A stretch of 5,563 bases of DNA from CAZAQB01 sp964487155 (GTDB taxonomy: Bacteria > Pseudomonadota > Gammaproteobacteria > Nitrococcales > Nitrococcaceae): NCBI GenBank assembly GCA_964487155.1, contig CAZAQB010000198.1:1-5563 (forward strand), given 5' to 3'. A program made the translations under genes and the position numbers. Shown here piece by piece: positions 1-5,563 of the stretch. Under the pieces are notes generated by a model that saw only the letters and a list, made by a program, of their open reading frames with translations, did not search any database and was not told the DNA's origin. The number at the start of each line of letters is the position of its first letter. The stretch's first letter is position 1.

Positions 1-1104
1 GTGGCCTTCGGAGATGCCCTGGCGGCGCTGGACGAGGCGCTGCAATGGCTGGACGAACTGCCCGGTCGCTGGCCGGCGCCGGTTGCCGTGGCCCCGGACG
101 AGGCCCTGGGCTGGCGCGTGGTGGGAGAGCTGCGGCCAGCCCGGCCGGTGCCCGGCGGGCGTTGCGCCGGGCGTTCCGGCGTGGCCCTGGCCTCGGCCGC
201 CAGCGAGGGCGCCGGGGTCTACAATCCGCTGCGCCTGTCGCTCGCGGCCGGCGAGGCCCGCTTCGTCCGCCGCGGGGAGCCACTGGCGCAGCGCTGGGAC
301 GCCGTGCTGCACCGGGACGAAGCCGTGCTGGAGGGCTCCACCCTGGTGCTGGTAGCCCCCGTGACCCCCGGCACCGGCGTCGCCGAGCCGGGCGCGGAGC
401 TCCCCGCCGGCGCCAGCCTGCTGGCCGCTGGCCAGCGCCTCACGGCCCTGGATTGCTGCCGGCTCGCCGGGGCCGGGGTGGAAACCCTGGAGGCGCGCCC
501 GCCGCCGCAGGTACAGGTGGTTGCCGCCGACCCGGAGGCCGGCCCGGCGGCGCGCCTGCTCGCGGCGGCCCTGGCCGCGGACGGGGCCCGGGCGCAATGC
601 CCCGAGGCGGCGCCGGCGGCGGCCCTGGAGGCCTTCGCCGACGGTGGGGCCAGTGCGCTGCTGGTACTGGGGGAAGCTGCCGATGTCAGGGCCCTGGCTG
701 GCGCCAGCGAGCTGGCCTTTCCGGCGCTCGCCATCCGGCCCGGCGAGGGCAGTGGCCTGGGCGCGCTGGGCGGCGCGCCGCTGGCGGTGCTGCCCGCCCA
801 GCCCTGGCCGGCGCTGATCGCCTACCATCTGCTGCTGCGATCCTGGCTGCGGCGGGCGGCAGGCCTGCCCGGCGTGCCCGGGCGCCGGCTTGCCGCCCGC
901 CGCAAGCTCACCTCAAGCATCGGCCTGACCGAGGCCCTGGCCGTCGCCGTGGATGCCGGCGGCGCCTACGCTTTGGCCAGGGATCCCAGCCTGCCCCCCG
1001 CCGGCCTGGCCGGCGTGGTACGGGTTCGCGACGGCTCCGAGGGGTATGCTCCCGGGGCGGAGGTCCTGGTGGAAAGCGTTCTGGAGAGTCTTCATTGTCC
1101 ATGA
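1..1104 (+). CDS. Degenerate MoeA-like protein (probable catalytically inactive paralog)
   Basis: This encodes a 367-residue protein that begins with GTG at the first base of the window, so a start further upstream cannot be excluded. The N-terminus (ALAALDEAL, then PVAVAPDEALGWRVVGEL at about 27-44) nevertheless matches where MoeA proteins begin. The MoeA domain order can be followed. LPAGASLLAAGQRLTALD (134-151) sits where MoeA has its conserved turn before the 'rising to the next domain' helix. ALAIRPGEG (242-250) replaces the usual MKPGKP, and LAVLPAQPWPALIAYHLLL (261-279) replaces LPGNPVSA. RKLTSSIGL (301-309) fits the C-terminal domain IV. The defining motifs are absent: no DGYAV, no TGAxxPxGADAVV, no STGDE and no SGGxSxG. 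I infer a MoeA-fold pseudoenzyme that may bind molybdopterin or partner with the active MoeA encoded next to it. The stop codon overlaps the next ATG, which implies translational coupling. Being coding is near certain; the MoeA relationship rests on motif positions only. Confidence 0.8.
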   Translation: MAFGDALAALDEALQWLDELPGRWPAPVAVAPDEALGWRVVGELRPARPVPGGRCAGRSGVALASAASEGAGVYNPLRLSLAAGEARFVRRGEPLAQRWDAVLHRDEAVLEGSTLVLVAPVTPGTGVAEPGAELPAGASLLAAGQRLTALDCCRLAGAGVETLEARPPPQVQVVAADPEAGPAARLLAAALAADGARAQCPEAAPAAALEAFADGGASALLVLGEAADVRALAGASELAFPALAIRPGEGSGLGALGGAPLAVLPAQPWPALIAYHLLLRSWLRRAAGLPGVPGRRLAARRKLTSSIGLTEALAVAVDAGGAYALARDPSLPPAGLAGVVRVRDGSEGYAPGAEVLVESVLESLHCP

Positions 1105-3071
1105 GTCCCCCTGATCGGCCCCCGGAGGCGGTGCGCCAGTCCCAGTTCCTGGAGACCGTGAGCCGGGAGGAGGCCCAGGCCCGCTTCCACGCGCACCTGG
1201 TTCTGGAACCCCTGGGGGAGGAGACCGTGTCCCTTGCCGAGGCCCTGGGCCGGGTGCTGGCCCGGGACCTGGAATCGCCGGTGGACGTGCCCGGCTTCGA
1301 CCGCGCCAACGTCGATGGTTTCGCGGTGCGCGCCGCGGATCTGGAGGGCGCCGCCGAGGGGGCGCCCCGCACCCTCACCCTCAACGGCGAGGTGCTCACC
1401 CCTGGCCGGGTGCCCGCCGTGGAAGTCACCGCCGGCACCGCCACGCCGGTGGCCACCGGCGGCATGATGCCCCGCGGCGCCGATGCCGTGGTGATGGTGG
1501 AGCACACCGAGCCCGCCGGCGAGGGCGTGGCGGTGAGCCGCAGCGTCGCGCCCGGCGCGTTCGTCACCTACGCCGGCTACGACATCGCCCAGGGGGAGAC
1601 CGTGCTGTTCGCCGGACAGCCGCTGGGCTCCCGGGAGATCGGCCTGCTGGCGGCGGTGGGCATCGGCCAGCTGCCGGTCTGGCGCCGGCCCCGGGTGGCC
1701 ATCCTGTCCACCGGCGATGAGATCATCGCACCGGGCAGCGAACCCCGGCCCGGCGCCGTATACGACTCCAACGGTGCCATCCTGGCCGCCGCGGTGCGCG
1801 AGCACGGCGGCGAGCCCCTGGCGCTGGGTATTGTCCGCGACGACGAGGCGGCCCTGGCCGAGGCCCTGGACCGGGGGCTGGCCCAGGCCGACGCCGTGCT
1901 GCTCTCCGGCGGCACCTCCAAGGGCGCGGGCGACGTGGCCCACCGGGTGCTGGGCCGGCTCTCCGACCCCGGCGTGGTAGTCCACGGCGTCGCCCTGCGT
2001 CCCGGCAAGCCGCTGTGCCTGGCGGTCACCGGCGGCCGGCCGGTGGTGATCCTGCCCGGCTTTCCCACCTCCGCCATCTTCACCTTCCAGGAATTCGTGG
2101 CCCCGGTGATCCGGCGCCTGGCCGGCCTGCCGGAGCGCGGCCGCCGGCGCCTGAGCGCCCGGCTGCCGGTGGCCCTGCCCTCCGAATACGGCCGGGTCGA
2201 CTACCGCATGGTGGGCCTGCTCAGCGCCGACGACGGGGGCCTGGTGGCCTATCCCAGCACCAAGGGCTCCGGGGCGGTGAGCACCTTCAGCCGCGCCGAC
2301 GGCTTCGTCGCCATTCCCGCCCGCAGCCGCGGGCTGGCAGCCGGCGCCGAGGTGGAGGTGCACTGCCTGGAGCCCGACCTGCAGCCGCCCGACCTGGTGG
2401 CGGTGGGCAGCCACTGCGTGGGCCTGGACCTGCTGCTCGGCCGGCTGCGCCGGGAGGGGCTGGCGGTGCGCTCCCTGCACGTCGGCAGCCTGGGGGGCAT
2501 GGAGGCGGTCCGGCGCGGCGAGTGCGATGTGGCCGGCGTGCACCTGCTGGACCCGGCCACCGATACCTACAACCGGCCCTGGGTGGGGGAGGGGGTGCGA
2601 CTGCTGCCCGGCTACCGGCGCCTCCAGGGGGTCTGCTTCCGGTCCGGCGACCCGCGCTTCCAGGGGCTCAGCGTCAAGGATCTGCCAGGCCGGGTCCGGG
2701 CCGCCCCCGACCTGGTGATGGTCAACCGCAATGCCGGCAGCGGCACCCGGGTGCTGCTGGAGCAGTTGCTGGGGGACGCCCGCCCGCCGGGCTTCGGCGT
2801 GCAGCCTTCAAGCCACCACGCGGTGGCGGCGGCGGTGGCCCAGGGCCGCGCCGACTGGGGCATGACCATCGAGCCGGTGGCTCGGGCCTGCGGCCTCGGC
2901 TTCATCCCGGTGCGCGACGAGCACTACGACCTGCTGGTGCCGGAGAGCCGCTGGGAGCGCCCGGCGGTGCGCCGGCTGCGGGCCCTGCTGGAGGACGATG
3001 AAGTGCGGAATGCGCTGCGCGAGCGCGGCTTTCGGGTCGGCGGGGAAGAGGCCATTTTCGGCCACAGATGA
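1101..3071 (+). CDS. moeA: Molybdopterin molybdenumtransferase MoeA fused to a C-terminal PBP-like domain
   Basis: This 656-residue protein should insert molybdate (or tungstate) into adenylated molybdopterin in the cytoplasm, the last step of making basic Moco. The MoeA part covers residues 20-424. Its motifs are intact: DGFAV (72-76, with the catalytic-region Asp72), TGGMMPRGADAVVMVE (119-134), STGDE (203-207), SGGTSKGAGD (269-278), RPGKP (300-304) and LPGFPTSA (318-325). Residues 430-650 form an extra domain of the PBP-like type found on some archaeal and bacterial MoeA proteins. It shows GSHCVGLDLL (436-445), GSLGGMEAVRRGECDVAGVH (462-481) and NRNAGSGTRVLLEQLL (542-557). An ordinary MoeA is about 400-410 residues, so the excess equals this domain. 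There is no signal peptide, so the domain should sense a cytoplasmic ligand, perhaps an oxyanion or pterin (inference). ATG 1101 is chosen because it overlaps the previous stop (ATGA); the frame is open far upstream only through GC bias. Tungsten specificity is possible. Confidence 0.95.
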   Translation: MSPPDRPPEAVRQSQFLETVSREEAQARFHAHLVLEPLGEETVSLAEALGRVLARDLESPVDVPGFDRANVDGFAVRAADLEGAAEGAPRTLTLNGEVLTPGRVPAVEVTAGTATPVATGGMMPRGADAVVMVEHTEPAGEGVAVSRSVAPGAFVTYAGYDIAQGETVLFAGQPLGSREIGLLAAVGIGQLPVWRRPRVAILSTGDEIIAPGSEPRPGAVYDSNGAILAAAVREHGGEPLALGIVRDDEAALAEALDRGLAQADAVLLSGGTSKGAGDVAHRVLGRLSDPGVVVHGVALRPGKPLCLAVTGGRPVVILPGFPTSAIFTFQEFVAPVIRRLAGLPERGRRRLSARLPVALPSEYGRVDYRMVGLLSADDGGLVAYPSTKGSGAVSTFSRADGFVAIPARSRGLAAGAEVEVHCLEPDLQPPDLVAVGSHCVGLDLLLGRLRREGLAVRSLHVGSLGGMEAVRRGECDVAGVHLLDPATDTYNRPWVGEGVRLLPGYRRLQGVCFRSGDPRFQGLSVKDLPGRVRAAPDLVMVNRNAGSGTRVLLEQLLGDARPPGFGVQPSSHHAVAAAVAQGRADWGMTIEPVARACGLGFIPVRDEHYDLLVPESRWERPAVRRLRALLEDDEVRNALRERGFRVGGEEAIFGHR

Positions 3072-3190
3072 ACACGGCTGACCATGTCCCTGCCTCAGCG
3101 GGTTGCCCGATCGAAGCCCGGCGATATGCCCCGGCGCTCGATCAGCCCGAGAGCGGGCCTTCCCCGGGGCTGGGCTTCTCACATGACCTC

Positions 3191-3320
3191 GCAGGTGAAT
3201 CGCCGTCCGGCGACCTGCCTGGGCGCCGGAGCGGGGCGGTAGGTCGGCTGCTCCTGGCAGCCGACATCTTCGCCCAAGGTGGCCCTGGCCCGGGCGCCCG
3301 TCGGTTGCCGGGCGCAACCG
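3191..3320 (+). other. Cluster of three strong hairpins with competing pairings
   Basis: Three stems occur in series. At 3191-3218, GCAGGT pairs with ACCTGC and an inner CGCCG pairs with CGGCG around a 2-base loop, with a GAAT bulge on the left arm. At 3243-3265, GTCGGCTGC pairs perfectly with GCAGCCGAC (9 bp) around TCCTG. At 3302-3320, CGGTTGC pairs perfectly with GCAACCG (7 bp) around CGGGC. A further CAGCCGAC at 3337-3344 can pair perfectly with 3243-3250, or with 3300-3307 using one G-U pair, so alternative folds exclude one another. This could be a leader RNA controlling the importer genes downstream, or simply the internal symmetry of a repeated element. The pairings are seen in the sequence; the function is not. 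Confidence 0.35.
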
Positions 3321-3370
3321 CGCCGCACTCTCACGCCAGCCGACTTGCGCGTAAAGGTCAGCCCCCAGGG
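3300..3370 (-). repeat. Dispersed element, copy A (inverted relative to copy B at 5455-5505)
   Basis: Read on the - strand from 3370 to 3300, this stretch matches the + strand at 5455-5505 in order. A segment CCCTGGGGGCTG (3370-3359) aligns with CCCGCGGGGCTG, 10 of 12 identical. A nearby TTT (3355-3353) has a counterpart at 5470-5472. GTCGGCTGGCGT (3344-3333) is identical over 12 bases. GCAACCGAC (3308-3300) is identical over 9. Between the last two blocks copy A has 24 bases where copy B has 2, so the copies differ in the size of the apical insert. Conserved blocks in the same order with a variable interior fit a dispersed intergenic repeat family better than chance. From memory, similar sequence occurs in intergenic regions of other high-GC gammaproteobacteria; this is unverified. 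Confidence 0.55.
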
Positions 3371-3517
3371 GGCCTCGGGCGAGCGCCGGGGAGTGACTCC
3401 TGCGGCAGCGGCGCCCTCGCCGTGATTCTTCACCCCCCGGCCGGCGCTGGTCTCGGCACATCCCCGCTCGATCCAGACCATGGATCTTTCACTTTGCGCC
3501 CCACAGGCTGCTAGCGG

Positions 3518-4588
3518 GTGAAGCATGCAGTCCGCACGAGCATGGCTCCACGGCAGCGACGGGCGCCGGGCTGGCGGCCCGGCACGCCCGCCCTGCTGGG
3601 GCTGGTTGCAGCGGTCCTGCTGGGCCTGGTGCTGGCCTCTCTGGCCGTGGGGCAGTTTCCGGTGGGCCCCGGCGAGCTCTGGCGGCTGCTGGCCGGCCGC
3701 CTGCTGGGCCTTGAGCACGGGCTGCCCGAGACCTTCGATGCGGTGGTGTTCCGGGTGCGCCTGCCGCGGGTGCTGGCGGCGGCCCTGATTGGCGGGGCCC
3801 TGGCTGCCGCCGGCGCCACCTACCAGGGCATGTTCCGCAATCCCCTGGTGTCGCCGGACATCCTGGGCGTGTCCTCGGGGGCCGGCTTCGGGGCGGCGTT
3901 GGCCATCCTGATGGCGGCGCCGGTGTTCGCCATCCAGGGGCTCGCCTTCGCCTTCGGGCTGCTCGCCGTCGGCCTGGTCTACTCGGTGGCGCTGCTGGTG
4001 CGCGGCCGCCACGAGCCGCTGCTGGTGCTGGTGCTGGCGGGGGTGGTGGTGGGCACCCTGTTCAGCGCCGCGGTCTCCCTGATCAAGTACGTGGCCGACC
4101 CCTACGACCAGCTGCCGGCCATCGAGTTCTGGCTGCTGGGAGGCCTCTCCGGCGTGCGCCTGGAAGACCTGGCGCCCCTGGTGCTGCCCACGCTGCTGGC
4201 GCTGGTGCCCCTGGCGCTGCTGCGCTGGCGGCTCAACCTGCTGTCCCTGGACGACGAGGAGGCCCGCTCCCTGGGTGTGCGCACCGGCCCCCTGCGGCTG
4301 CTGGCGGTGGCCTGCGCCACCCTGATGACCGCCTCGGCGGTGTCGGTGGCCGGCATGGTGGGCTGGGTGGGGCTGATCGTGCCGCACATCGCCCGGCTGC
4401 TGGTGGGGCCGAGCTTTCCCCGGCTGCTGCCGGCCTCCATGCTGCTGGGCGCCTGCTACCTGCTGCTGGTGGACAACCTGGCCCGCACCGCCGCCACCAT
4501 CGAGATTCCCCTGGGGGTGCTGAACGCCTTCCTGGGGGCGCCGTTCTTCGTGCTCGTGCTGGTGCGCGCGCGGCGGAGCTGGCAATGA
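3518..4588 (+). CDS. FecCD/BtuC-family ABC importer permease (candidate molybdate/tungstate transporter, MolB-like)
   Basis: This 356-residue inner-membrane protein has the hydrophobic profile of a FecCD-type permease, which works as a homodimer with about ten membrane helices per subunit. The first helix is at about 25-45. Family landmarks are clear: RLPRVLAAALIGGALAAAGA (81-100) running into TYQGMFRNPLVSPDILG (101-117), FWLLGGLSG (204-212), the cytoplasmic coupling segment LDDEEARSLGV (244-254), GMVGWVGLIVPHIARLLVG (279-297) and EIPLGVLNAFLGAPFF (329-344). ADPYDQLPAIEFW (193-205) is reminiscent of the branch that includes MolB. The length is normal. GTG 3518 gives a basic N-terminus but has only a weak AGG 10 bases upstream; ATG 3542, eight codons in, is an alternative start with no better site. 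The family also carries siderophores, haem and B12, so the molybdate/tungstate call rests mainly on the adjacent moeA genes. The stop overlaps the next gene. Confidence 0.93.
   Translation: MKHAVRTSMAPRQRRAPGWRPGTPALLGLVAAVLLGLVLASLAVGQFPVGPGELWRLLAGRLLGLEHGLPETFDAVVFRVRLPRVLAAALIGGALAAAGATYQGMFRNPLVSPDILGVSSGAGFGAALAILMAAPVFAIQGLAFAFGLLAVGLVYSVALLVRGRHEPLLVLVLAGVVVGTLFSAAVSLIKYVADPYDQLPAIEFWLLGGLSGVRLEDLAPLVLPTLLALVPLALLRWRLNLLSLDDEEARSLGVRTGPLRLLAVACATLMTASAVSVAGMVGWVGLIVPHIARLLVGPSFPRLLPASMLLGACYLLLVDNLARTAATIEIPLGVLNAFLGAPFFVLVLVRARRSWQ
4574..4578 (+). promoter_or_regulatory. Ribosome binding site of the ATPase gene
   Basis: CGGAG lies inside the end of the permease gene, 6 bases before ATG 4585. 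It is the best Shine-Dalgarno match before any start in the window. It supports ATG 4585 over later starts and shows that the ATPase can be translated from its own site as well as by coupling. Confidence 0.6.
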
Positions 4589-5397
4589 GCCTGGAGGGTC
4601 GCGAACTCGCCATCGGCTACGGCTCCGCGATGGTGGGGCAGGGGCTGGACGTGGCCCTGGCCCCCGGCGAGCTGGCCCTGCTGCTGGGCCCCAACGGCTG
4701 CGGCAAGTCCACCCTGTTCCGCACCCTGCTGGGGCTGATCCCGGCCCTGGGCGGGGAGGTGCGCCTGGACGGCGAACCGCTGGCGCGGCTCGCGCGCCGG
4801 GATCTCGCCCGCTGCCTGGCCTACGTGCCGCAGAGCAGCCTGGGCTACTTTCCGTTCACCGTGCTGGACACGGTGCTGATGGGCCGGGCCGCCCACCACG
4901 GCCCGTTCGCCGCTCCCGGCGCGGCGGACCGCCGGGCCGCCGGCGCTGCCCTGGCCCGGCTAGGCCTCGAGGACCTGGCCGAGCGTGCCTTCACCCGGCT
5001 GTCCGGCGGCCAGCGCCAGCTGGTGCTGATCGCCCGGGCCCTGGCCCAGGAGAGCCGCTACATCGTCATGGACGAGCCCACCGCAAGCCTGGATTTCGGC
5101 AACCAGGTGCGGGTGCTCGCCATGGTGCGGGCCGTGGCGGACGCCGGCGCCGGCGTGCTGCTGGCCTCCCACGACCCCGACCAGGCGCTGCGCCTCGCCG
5201 ACCGGGTGGTGGTCATGGGCGCGGGCCGCATCGAGGCCGAGGGCGCGCCGGCGGACACCCTCACCGAGCCGCTGCTGGAGGCGGTCTACGGCGTGCCGGT
5301 GCGCATCGGCGAGGTCCGCGCTGGCGGCCGGGTGCTGGGCCGCACCTGCTTCCCGGCGCCGCCGGGCCAGCAGCGGGGACCGTCGAGCCCTGAATGA
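4585..5397 (+). CDS. ABC importer ATP-binding subunit (FepC/BtuD/MolC-like)
   Basis: This 270-residue cytoplasmic ATPase powers the permease encoded just before it, with a 4-base ATGA overlap. All the catalytic elements are present: Walker A GPNGCGKST (35-43), Q-loop Gln83 in YVPQSS, ABC signature LSGGQ (139-143), Walker B YIVMDEP (159-165) with catalytic Glu164, D-loop SLD (168-170) and switch His196 in ASHDPDQ. The VYGVPV stretch (234-239) near the C-terminus is typical of the FepC/BtuD group. The last dozen residues (PPGQQRGPSSPE) are low-complexity and probably unstructured. Length is normal. The partner binding protein that should deliver the substrate is not in the window. The substrate cannot be read from an ATPase; molybdate or tungstate is inferred from the linkage to moeA, with iron chelates or corrinoids as the main alternatives. 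Confidence 0.95.
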   Translation: MSLEGRELAIGYGSAMVGQGLDVALAPGELALLLGPNGCGKSTLFRTLLGLIPALGGEVRLDGEPLARLARRDLARCLAYVPQSSLGYFPFTVLDTVLMGRAAHHGPFAAPGAADRRAAGAALARLGLEDLAERAFTRLSGGQRQLVLIARALAQESRYIVMDEPTASLDFGNQVRVLAMVRAVADAGAGVLLASHDPDQALRLADRVVVMGAGRIEAEGAPADTLTEPLLEAVYGVPVRIGEVRAGGRVLGRTCFPAPPGQQRGPSSPE

Positions 5398-5421
5398 GGC
5401 GGTGCCCTGCGCCGGGCAGAC

Positions 5422-5448
5422 GGTGGGCTTCGCTGCGCTCTGCCCACC
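5422..5448. repeat. Palindromic intergenic repeat (GGTGGGC...GCCCACC)
   Basis: GGTGGGC (5422-5428) pairs perfectly with GCCCACC (5442-5448) around a 13-base loop, 25 bases after the ATPase stop. The sequence is of a type I remember as widespread between genes in high-GC gammaproteobacteria, where it is often mistranslated as GWAERSEAH on the opposite strand. It may act as a transcript-end stem; there is no T tract. Confidence 0.6.
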
Positions 5449-5563
5449 CTACGTCCCGCGGGGCTGGCATTTCCCCCTGAGTGTCGGCTGGCGTCAGCAA
5501 CCGACCTTGAGGGCGCTCTGCCCGGAGGGTTGGGTCGGTAGGCCGCGTAGGGTGGGCAGAGCG
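5436..5563. repeat. 18-base inverted repeat bounding the downstream spacer, cut by the window edge
   Basis: CGCTCTGCCCACCCTACG at 5436-5453 is the exact reverse complement of 5546-5563. The right arm ends at the last base of the window, so the repeat probably continues. If it follows the left copy, the next bases would complete a second copy of the palindrome in opposite orientation. The two arms enclose copy B of the dispersed element. Confidence 0.7.
5455..5505 (+). repeat. Dispersed element, copy B
   Basis: This is the shorter counterpart of 3300-3370, in the opposite orientation. Its blocks are CCCGCGGGGCTG (5455-5466), TTT (5470-5472), GTCGGCTGGCGT (5483-5494) and GCAACCGAC (5497-5505). 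Only CA separates the last two blocks, against 24 bases in copy A. GTCGG (5483-5487) can pair with CCGAC (5501-5505). Confidence 0.55.

Larger units (their letters stand above)
3179..3481 (-). other. Antisense open frame of 100 codons across the repeat element (doubtful gene)
   Basis: On the - strand an ATG at 3481 opens a 100-residue frame ending at 3179. It is basic (pI clearly high) and contains stretches such as LTFTRKSAGVRVRRGCARQP (41-60) and EDVGCQEQPTY (71-81). I have a memory of very similar short 'hypothetical proteins' predicted many times in Pseudomonas-like genomes, which would be expected if the frame is a translation of a dispersed repeat. I see no good ribosome binding site upstream of 3481, no membrane segment and no known domain. 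The identical DNA blocks shared with 5455-5505, where the frame is not preserved because the insert differs by 22 bases, argue that the DNA rather than the protein is conserved. I lean towards non-coding. Confidence 0.2.
3072..3517. other. 446-base spacer with strong hairpins, no convincing gene
   Basis: This gap separates the moeA gene from the importer genes. It is less biased in codon third positions than the genes on either side, and no known protein family is recognisable in any frame. It contains several perfect or near-perfect hairpins (listed separately) and a dispersed element at 3300-3370. I looked for the conserved boxes of the cobalamin and Moco riboswitches on both strands and did not find a convincing match. 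No clear sigma-70 promoter is visible. The A/T-richer stretches at 3421-3436 and 3481-3497 are the most plausible places for one. GTGATTCTTCAC at 3422-3433 is a small inverted repeat (GTGA, 4 bases, TCAC) that could be an operator, although such short repeats are expected by chance. Confidence 0.6.
5398..5563. other. Downstream intergenic region rich in repeats and hairpins
   Basis: No gene is recognisable here up to the window edge. Hairpins are frequent: TGCCC/GGGCA at 5403-5418, the palindrome at 5422-5448, and a nested pair at 5501-5538 in which CCGACC pairs with GGTCGG around an inner GGGC/GCCC stem (5511-5523). None is followed by a run of T, so no standard intrinsic terminator can be called. 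Transcription of the importer operon might end at these stems or by Rho. Confidence 0.6.

Noticed and set aside
45..1100. The frame of the moeA-PBP gene stays open upstream to about base 45, giving a possible 1008-residue protein
   Set aside because: The upstream part is an Arg/Gly/Ala-rich out-of-frame reading of the MoeA-like gene. MoeA motifs begin only after ATG 1101, which has the coupling overlap.
1092..2543. A 483-codon frame on the - strand opposite moeA
   Set aside because: It is His/Gln/Gly/Ala-rich with no recognisable domain, the usual mirror of a high-GC gene.
3068..3514. A + strand frame of 148 codons that overlaps the moeA stop by ATGA and ends 3 bases before the permease GTG
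   Set aside because: The geometry is attractive, but the product is a Gly/Pro/Ser-rich sequence with no domain or helix pattern. Third-position G/C is clearly lower than in the neighbouring genes, no ribosome binding site is visible, and the frame runs straight through the hairpins and repeat element.
3072..3517. Cobalamin riboswitch, suggested by a GACCTGCC near 3212 and by the BtuCD-like genes downstream
   Set aside because: The other conserved boxes are missing at the right spacing on either strand, and GACCTGCC is explained by the hairpin at 3191-3218.
3482..4585. A long - strand frame opposite the permease that joins the antisense frame in the spacer
   Set aside because: The product is dominated by Gln, His and Gly, as expected from the reverse of a Leu/Ala/Val-rich membrane protein.
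5394..5480. A short frame starting ATG 5394, overlapping the ATPase stop
   Set aside because: Under 30 codons, passes through the palindromic repeat and has no ribosome binding site or recognisable product.

Overview
The window is very GC-rich (third codon positions almost all G/C) and densely packed with genes on the + strand. This suggests a high-GC proteobacterium, most likely a gammaproteobacterium. That guess rests on composition, gene content and intergenic repeats that look familiar from such genomes. No RNA marker gene is present to confirm it.

Region 1 (1-3071) holds two genes of molybdenum-cofactor (Moco) chemistry joined by a 4-base ATGA overlap. The first (1-1104) encodes a MoeA-shaped protein that has lost the family's signature residues. 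The second (1101-3071) encodes an intact MoeA molybdenum insertase fused at its C-terminus to a PBP-like ligand-binding domain of about 225 residues.

Region 2 (3072-3517) is a 446-base spacer with weak coding character. It holds a run of strong hairpins and one copy of a dispersed repeat-like element (3300-3370, reading on the - strand).

Region 3 (3518-5397) encodes the membrane and ATPase subunits of a FecCD/BtuC-type ABC importer, again coupled by an ATGA overlap. No periplasmic binding protein is in the window. FecCD-type importers carry ferric siderophores, haem, B12 and, in the MolBC branch, molybdate/tungstate. The adjacent moeA genes favour molybdate or tungstate as the substrate, but this is inference from context.

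Region 4 (5398-5563) is intergenic. It contains a palindrome of a common-looking repeat type, an 18-base inverted repeat running into the window edge, and a second, shorter copy of the element seen in region 2, in the opposite orientation. The two-gene importer is therefore bracketed by inverted copies of the same element. This was found by direct comparison of the spacers and is the least ordinary feature of the window.

Working model: the importer brings in the oxyanion, MoeA-PBP inserts the metal into adenylated molybdopterin, and the degenerate MoeA may be a non-catalytic partner or regulator.
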